Origin: Euperipatoides rowelli
Taxonomy: Eukaryota; Onychophora; Udeonychophora; Euonychophora; Peripatopsidae
DNA: 11,739 bases
Direction: 5' to 3' (one strand)
Assembly: GCA_003024985.2 (NCBI GenBank)
Contig: PXIH01S0003637.1
The position numbers and the translations under genes were made by a program. How positions within the stretch are numbered: the stretch's first letter is position 1; each line of letters begins with the position of its first letter. The notes under the pieces are model-generated. The model was not told where the DNA came from, searched no databases, and was given only the letters and a program-made list of their open reading frames with translations. Below are positions 7,086 to 11,739 of this stretch, piece after piece.

Positions 7086-7881
7086 GTTTTTAACATCTGC
7101 ACATACAGTATATTTCTGTCATTACGAGAGGGCCAATGGAACAGGATCCAACAAATGGCAATTGCCGTGTTTTTAACATCTGCACATACAGTATATTTCT
7201 GTCATTACGAGAGGGCCAACGCAACAGGATCCAATAAGTGGCAATTACCACGTTTTTAACATCTGCACATACAGTATATTTCTGTCATTACGAGAGGGCC
7301 AATGGAACAGGATCCAACAAATGGCAATTGCCGTGTTTTTAACATCTGCACATACAGTATATTTCTGTCATTATGAGAGGGCCAACGCAACAGGATCCAA
7401 TAAGTGGCAATTACCACGTTTTTAACATCTGCACATACAGTATATTTCTGTCATTACGAGAGGGCCAATGGAACAGGATCCAACAAATGGCAATTGCCGT
7501 GTTTTTAACATCTGCACATACAGTATATTTCTGTCATTACGAGAAGGCCAATGGAACAGGATCCAACAAATGGCAATTGCCGTGTTTTTAACATCTGCAC
7601 ATACAGTATATTTCTGTCATTACGAGAAGGCCAATGGAACAGGATCCAACAAATGGCAATTGCCGTGTTTTTAACATCTGCACATACAGTATATTTCTGT
7701 CATTACGAGAAGGCCAATGGAACAGGATCCAATAAGTGACAATTGCCGTGTTTTTAACATCTACACATACAGTATATTTCTGTCATTATGAGAGGGCCAA
7801 CGCAACAGGATCCAATAAGTGGCAATTACCACGTTTTTAACATCTGCACATACAGTATTTTTCTGTCATTACGAGAGGGCC
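7086..7881 (+). repeat. 83-bp tandem repeat array (minisatellite), 10 units
   Basis: Unit starts, taken at the G of GTTTTTAACATCTGCACATA, are 7086, 7169, 7252, 7335, 7418, 7501, 7584, 7667, 7750 and 7833, exactly 83 bp apart without any indel. The tenth unit is partial and passes into the element's unique part. Each full unit carries CAGGATCCAA. Two main types differ after GGCCAA: type A (TGGAACAGGATCCAACAAAT, ending TTGCCGT) and type B (CGCAACAGGATCCAATAAGT, ending TTACCAC). From the left the order is A B A B A, then three A-like units with GAGAAGG (the third hybrid), then B, then the partial unit. The 62-72 codon frames here are repeats read in frame by chance. Confidence 0.97.
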
Positions 7882-8051
7882 AGTGGAAGTTGGTGTCAAA
7901 TGATCAAAATCTATCAATAAAGGATTAATTCACCTCTAGATTATCATAGTGTTGGTGCATAGTGGGTTCAATACATAGTAGAAGTTAAGGTTCAGAGTTA
8001 GGGTAAGGTTAGGACTGTAAATAATAAAATAAAGCTGCTATCCATTTACCA

Positions 8052-8088
8052 AAATGTCATTTATTGGATCTCATTTTCGTGTCATGAC
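8052..8088 (-). repeat. Right terminal inverted repeat
   Basis: It is the reverse-complement partner of 7048-7080. Compared with the left end it has a short insertion after GTCATGA and several substitutions. Unlike the left end it has not been amplified. Confidence 0.65.
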
Positions 8089-8462
8089 TAGCGTCTGGGT
8101 CTGGATCCCAGATATGCATTTGCCCCCAGCGAGAGTTTATCCTTTGGTTAAGTCAAATTGACGTCAGCAGTCAGATTTTATTTTCTTTAAACAAATTTTT
8201 ATATGTTTTAGTTTAAATTTTCCAAATTGATTAATTAAACAAATATTTTATGTAAAACTAAACATAAATCAATTTTTAAAAAAATCATTGATAAACCACT
8301 TTAATGTCCAACATAATGGATCAATCACTTACAACCAACTTTAACCGCCATCCCCACTGACCTACTGACAAGAGGACTAATGGAACTATATCCCAAGAGA
8401 AAATATATACAACTCTATGCTTCAGCATTTAATGGAAAATGGTTCATTCTTGTTTTGAAATG
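8089..8462. other. Non-coding spacer
   Basis: This is AT-rich sequence with no gene. A moderately GC-rich patch lies at 8089-8165 just outside the transposon. The remainder has A/T runs and nothing recognisable. Confidence 0.45.
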
Positions 8463-8915
8463 CCATTTATACTTTTATGGAACAGGTCTCCAATCCGTTT
8501 TTATCTATGTCGTAAACGGAGGTACAGTATATATGTAAATGTATTCATATTTTTCTGAAGGGTTGAGTCCGTAATCAATGAAATTTCTCTATACAATAGC
8601 CAATCATATTCCTTGTCTTATTTCCAACAGTTGTTGGTTTTTAGTTTTACGCAACAAAATCAATTCCAATAAACAACTAGTATTGTGTAAAATATTTTAT
8701 TTTTACTTTATTTACTGCTTTATGAAAATCCATTTTCAAATACGATGTTTACAAACTAAATCAATTGGGACNATATTTTATTTTTACTTTATTTACTGCT
8801 TTATGAAAATCCATTTTCAAATACGATGTTTACAAACTAAATCAATTGGGACAAAAACAACAGTGTGTCTGCTCTATTTATGAAGCGAATGATAGATATG
8901 ATTGGTTTAATGGCT
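8463..8915. repeat. Dispersed repeat, copy 2 (disturbed by a duplication at an N)
   Basis: This is the same family and orientation as 4425-4778. It shares TCGTAAACG, GTAATCAATGAAATTTCTC, CAATAGCCAATCATATTCC, the core beginning CTAGTATTGTGTAAAATA, and ATATGATTGGTTTAATGGCT at the end. It is longer than copy 1 mainly because 81 bp (80 bp plus N) are present twice in the core. Without that, the two copies are nearly collinear. The 101-codon frame at 8578-8883 crosses the N and owes about a quarter of its length to the duplication. Confidence 0.8.
8692..8852. repeat. Exact 80-bp direct duplication separated by one N
   Basis: Bases 8692-8771 (ATATTTTATTT to GGGAC) are identical to 8773-8852, with N at 8772 between them. 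The homologous copy at 4425-4778 has this segment only once. The arrangement fits two contig ends that overlap but were not merged when a one-base gap was written. A true tandem duplication cannot be excluded from the sequence alone. Confidence 0.9.
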
Positions 8916-9331
8916 AACAGGATGGAGAGTAACTGGATATGGCTGAGTATAAGTTGGATTTTTTTATCCATCGTTTAATTGCACAAATCTGACTGCAGCA
9001 GTGAGCATGATCTTAGAGAAAGCTATCCAGTTTTACGCAACTGACAAGCAATAAAAAGAAGTCTAAATGAGCCTTTACTCAATTAAAGGTCTGATTAGCA
9101 ACAAGGAGGAGCACACAAACCTGAAGCAAAAATATGTAAAGCGTTTCTTGATTTGTAGGATTTACTCACCGAGTGCACAAGTGGGGTCTGTTCATCGGAA
9201 CAAAATACAGGTACGCCAAATGATATTGCCTTCCCGAAAACAAAATCTAATGTGAAAAGTCAGAAATAGTATACTTTTCTCATAGACTCAATGTTGGAAT
9301 GAGTTATAATTCAAAATAGATATTAGGCTGG
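8916..9331. other. Non-coding stretch with one small unassigned frame
   Basis: A 62-codon plus-strand frame runs from 9067 to 9255. Its product is basic and shows no motif I recognise. Composition is less AT-rich than average here, but without a homologue or splice context I do not call a gene. The remainder is unremarkable. Confidence 0.4.
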
Positions 9332-9887
9332 CCCTAGACGCAAATTTAACTGTGCAATATTAGTGCACAAGTATATCGTTGCAAGTATACTTGAGCTTGT
9401 AGATGGTAAAACTGTGCATTTTTAAACACCAGTGCAAGTGACTTGTACAGATCAAAATATTTTTACTTTTTCGCTAAAATCTGTGCAAGTTCAGCTGCAC
9501 ACCTGAGTGTCTAGGGGGAGTTTGTGCAATCTTTACTCAGTTTTTCTTTATGTCAAACACGGGAAGTTTTAGAAGAATTTATTGAAATTTACAAAAATGA
9601 AACCTTACTTATATATTTACTTTGATTGTGTGTAACAAAAAAAATGAGTGTTTATGTAAATGATTTTGTTTTAGTTTACAAAAATATTTTTTAAGAAAGC
9701 GTTAAATTTATTTTTTTAAATATAGGCTTAACGTTGAAAAAATAAAATAAAAACAAAAGTACCTGAAAATTTTGTGCAGTTAATATTACGCAGTTAATTG
9801 TTGTCTAGGGGATGACCTGTACAAGTCAATTACTTGCAATGATATACTTGTGCAGTTATTAGTGTGCAGTTAAACGTTTTGCTATAG
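9332..9887. mobile_element. MITE-like element with inverted ends and repeated GTGCAGTTAA motifs
   Basis: The left arm (about 9332-9401, CCCTAGACGCAAATTTAACT and then a GTGCACAAGTATATCGTTGCAAGT-like run) is an imperfect reverse complement of the right arm (about 9816-9887). The block GCACAAGTATATCRTTGCAA is shared almost exactly. GYGCAGTTAW occurs on the plus strand at 9774, 9788, 9850 and 9864, and its complement TTAACTGTGC occurs at about 9347. Other TGTGCA and TTGCAAGT strings lie throughout both flanks. CTAGAC/GTCTAGGG strings occur at about 9334, 9512 and 9803. Clustered short subterminal repeats are typical of hAT elements. The middle is AT-rich filler with no transposase. Confidence 0.55.
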
Positions 9888-9935
9888 TAATAACGGTATA
9901 AAATATAAAACGTTACTTCTAATGAAATAGCAGCA

Positions 9936-10175
9936 TGCCTGTTAGCAGGGCGGAAGCTATAGACCTTTATTGGATGGCGGAGGGGAGAGGGATTCTCCAA
10001 CTCCGATTCCTCAAATTCCCAACACACAACTATTGAAGAGTTTTTCCTTCTCCTTCAACTTGGGCTTTTCCAACTGCCAACACAATATTTCACAACTTTC
10101 GGAGTTTCAGCCAAAGTTAGAGGGGGAGGAGGGACTCCCTTACTCACCCCCTCTTTAGTAACACCCTTGCGGTTA
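9936..10175. other. Less AT-rich island of unknown nature
   Basis: This stretch stands out by composition, with purine-rich GGCGGAGGGGAGAGGG near 9976-9992 and GAGGGGGAGGAGGGACTCCC near 10119-10138. Between them are two loosely similar segments around CCCAACACACAACTATTG (about 10017) and GCCAACACAATATTTC (about 10076). Frames of 62-72 codons exist on both strands (9970-10158 plus, 10055-10273 minus), but none resembles a known protein. It could be a repeat body, an untranslated exon or single-copy sequence. I cannot decide. Confidence 0.35.
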
Positions 10176-10437
10176 GCCCAGGGCATGTTAAAAATAACTT
10201 GGAAATGTTGAGATTTTCTTAAGATACCATCGGGCTTGTATTTGTTCCTTTTTTTTTTTTCCAGTAAAGGCAAGCATATGTAAATATAAATAGCCTAAAT
10301 ATTTAATAATGTTAGAAATTACAGTTTTGTTAAAATATATATTCTAATTTTTTGAAACAGTATAAAAATTAAATCTCAGCCAATTCTCTGGAAATGTAAT
10401 CTTTTTTTTTTTTTTTTTTTCAGTTTTTAATTCTCAC
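10176..10437. other. AT-rich spacer with two long T tracts
   Basis: T12 at 10249-10260 is followed by CCAG, and T19 at 10402-10420 is followed by CAG. Both resemble polypyrimidine tracts with an acceptor AG, but no exon follows, so they are reported only as homopolymers. Confidence 0.5.
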
Positions 10438-10500
10438 CACACACACATGCACATGTGTGAGTGTGTACAGTACGTATGTGCACACACACAAACACACAAT
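10438..10500. repeat. Imperfect CA/TG microsatellite with palindromic layout
   Basis: CA repeats, then TG repeats, then CA repeats again alternate over about 60 bases, broken by TACAGTACGTATG. Because the CA and TG blocks are complementary, the strand can fold on itself. Alternating purine-pyrimidine sequence can also adopt Z-DNA, a known property of such tracts. Confidence 0.8.
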
Positions 10501-11465
10501 CACATTTCTCTCTCTTGCAAATTAAAGTATTTAAAAAAAACTTTTTTTTTTTTTAACTATTAAAATAAAAGTGAAAAATAATTTTATCCTGAGGATGTAT
10601 TTTTTTTATAAAAACAGATTTATGAAGCCATCAATCACTATTGATTTAACAATGAACTTATCTGAGTCTTCAACTAATTTAATACATATTATAGTCATAA
10701 ATTTTCCAAGTGAGTAATCTTCATTTTTTTTTTAACAAATAAAAACGTCCATTCCATCATTTCTGACAGATGCCCCATCACCACGTATAATTCAGACCAC
10801 CATTAGTTCTGAACCATTGCTGAAAACTGTAATTTGGTACTCCAAATTTGTTTGTAGAAAGGGGCATCCTAGCATCTTGCAACTGCNGCCTGGGTTTGAC
10901 TAGTTATGCGTAATAGCTGGGTCCAAGATAAATGTCCATTGCAAAAGACACTAGGTGTAGTATGCAAGCAGTGATTTGAAAAGTAAAATGGAGCCACATT
11001 ATTCAGGTAACCAAGTACAGGAGTAAAAGTAATTCGTATTTTGAATAATCAAGTTTAAATCATAGGAATATATATACCTGTTTAGCACTATAATTCCTGC
11101 ATGAGAAAAATAATAAAAAAAAACTTTAATCTAAAAAAATTATACTATATTTTCAATATTCTAACTTGACACTTTAATGATTAATTTATAACACTAAACA
11201 AAAATATAAACTTCTTTATAATATTGTGATAACATGGTATGGATTATTTTTAAGCAAAGCTAAAAAAAACGTCAAAACATTCCACATGGAAATTTATTTT
11301 GAAAAATGAGTTATAAGTCACAATACTATAGTTATAAATAATATATCTTTTTTTATATATATAATGTATTGTTTTTAACTTTCACAAAACCCCAGTAGTT
11401 GCCATCATTTCTTTAAACCGATCATTGCAGTGATCACAAATTGTGCTTCATCCTAAACAATTTCT
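10501..11465. other. AT-rich non-coding stretch with an assembly N
   Basis: There is no gene. A less AT-rich patch at about 10745-10990 contains a small hairpin (AATTTGG with CCAAATT around 10830-10850) and the single N at 10887. It ends without a tail and may be an unrecognised dispersed repeat. The rest is A/T-rich with homopolymers. Confidence 0.45.
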
Positions 11466-11739
11466 AAGAATTACCTTTATGATACTGATTTAACATAACT
11501 CATGAACTAAAAGTTGTATCAACAAACCCAGGGTGTCTGAGAATTACCTTTATGATACTGATTTAACATAACTCATGAACTAAAATCATATCCACAAGCC
11601 CAGGATGTCCGAGAGTTATCTACCTTTATGATAATGATTTAACATAACTCATGAACTAAAATTATATCCACAAACCCAGGATGTCCGAGAATTACCTTTA
11701 TAATAGTGATTTACATAACTCATGAATCAAAAGTCATAT
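11466..11739. repeat. ~73-bp tandem repeat array, open at the window edge
   Basis: Successive copies of a unit beginning GAGAATTACCTTTATGATA, with ACATAACTCATGAACTAAAA and then a CCCAGGRTGTCYGAG block, have anchor positions at about 11466, 11539, 11611 and 11687. Offsets are 73, 72 and 76; the last reflects a four-base insertion (ATCT) in the third unit. The fourth unit is cut by the window end, so the true copy number is at least four. Units differ by scattered substitutions, so this is an older array than the 83-bp one. Confidence 0.92.

Larger units (their letters stand above)
7048..8088. mobile_element. ~1.04-kb non-autonomous DNA transposon carrying a minisatellite
   Basis: The left end (7048-7080, starting GTCATGAG and containing GGATCCAATAAGTGAC) is the inverted counterpart of 8052-8088, which contains GTCATTTATTGGATC and ends GTGTCATGAC. 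Alignment needs a few gaps. Between the ends lie ten 83-bp units (7086-7881) and a unique part (about 7882-8051). The unique part shares its core, GGTGTCAAA through CACCTCTAGATTATCAT and the GTTAGGG-rich tract, with the MITE at 503-982. There is no coding capacity. The terminal repeat sequence itself recurs inside every array unit, so the array grew from the left terminal/subterminal region. No target duplication is clear and the superfamily is undetermined. Confidence 0.7.

Noticed and set aside
7373-7739. Overlapping open frames of 62-72 codons with a repeated protein pattern
   Set aside because: They arise because the 83-bp unit is free of stops in two frames. The unit length is not a multiple of three, so the product changes frame each unit, and the sequence is a non-coding minisatellite.
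7086-7881. Regular direct repeats as a CRISPR array
   Set aside because: The units are contiguous 83-bp tandem copies without unique spacers, and the setting is eukaryotic.
8578-8883. 101-codon open frame, the longest in the window
   Set aside because: It crosses an N and contains the duplicated 80-bp segment, lies in a dispersed repeat, and has a low-complexity phenylalanine/tyrosine-rich product.
4425-8915. Two same-orientation repeat copies as LTRs of one retrotransposon
   Set aside because: The 3.7 kb between them holds several unrelated repeats and no gag or pol frame, primer-binding site or polypurine tract, and the copies lack clear TG...CA ends.
9067-9255. 62-codon plus-strand frame in a less AT-rich area
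   Set aside because: There is no recognisable domain, no homologue I know and no splice or promoter context. It is of a length expected by chance.
10230-10425. Polypyrimidine tracts followed by CAG as 3' splice sites
   Set aside because: Long T runs are frequent throughout this AT-rich window, and no open exon follows either site.
10745-10990. A box-B-like GGGTTTGACTAG as a second tRNA-type SINE
   Set aside because: No box A at the right distance upstream and no tail could be found, and the N nearby limits the reading.

Overview
This window looks like non-coding nuclear DNA from an animal. It is strongly AT-rich, full of poly-A/poly-T runs and microsatellites, and filled with non-autonomous transposon-like repeats. 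No open reading frame is longer than about 100 codons. None looks like a protein family I recognise, and none has a compositional or domain signature of a real gene. There are no rRNA genes, intact tRNA genes, operons or CRISPR arrays. Two single N bases (8772, 10887) show it is assembled draft sequence. The species cannot be fixed by eye. A pogo/Tigger-like end, a tRNA-type SINE head, MITEs and TTAGGG-like tracts fit a metazoan, perhaps a marine invertebrate or basal chordate; that is an inference.

Layout. 1-502: AT-rich filler with a perfect 11-bp hairpin. 503-982: a complete MITE with 26-bp terminal inverted repeats, a second inverted pair nested inside, and a telomere-like tandem duplication. 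1040-1367: unrecognised sequence ending in A15. 1866-1900: a pogo/Tigger-like terminus. 1903-3095: AT-rich filler. 3106-3245: a probable tRNA-derived SINE. 3488-4092: a foldback element with ~160-bp terminal inverted repeats about 95% identical to each other. 4425-4778 and 8463-8915: two copies of one dispersed repeat. 5125-5276: a hairpin-bearing repeat fragment. 6376-6523: a duplicated 72-bp hairpin module resembling a DNA-transposon terminus. 7048-8088: a ~1.04-kb element with terminal inverted repeats, most of it an array of ten 83-bp units. 9332-9887: a MITE-like element with repeated subterminal GTGCAGTTAA motifs. 9936-10175: a less AT-rich island of unknown nature. 10438-10500: a CA/TG tract. 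11466-11739: a ~73-bp tandem array that runs off the window.

The most interesting part is the pair 503-982 and 7048-8088. They share an internal core but have different termini. In the second, part of the terminal inverted repeat and the adjoining subterminal sequence have been amplified into the 83-bp array, in which two unit types alternate. The clearest technical observation is an exact 80-bp duplication on either side of the N at 8772, which is most likely an assembly error. I see no evidence of a gene system in which products work together.
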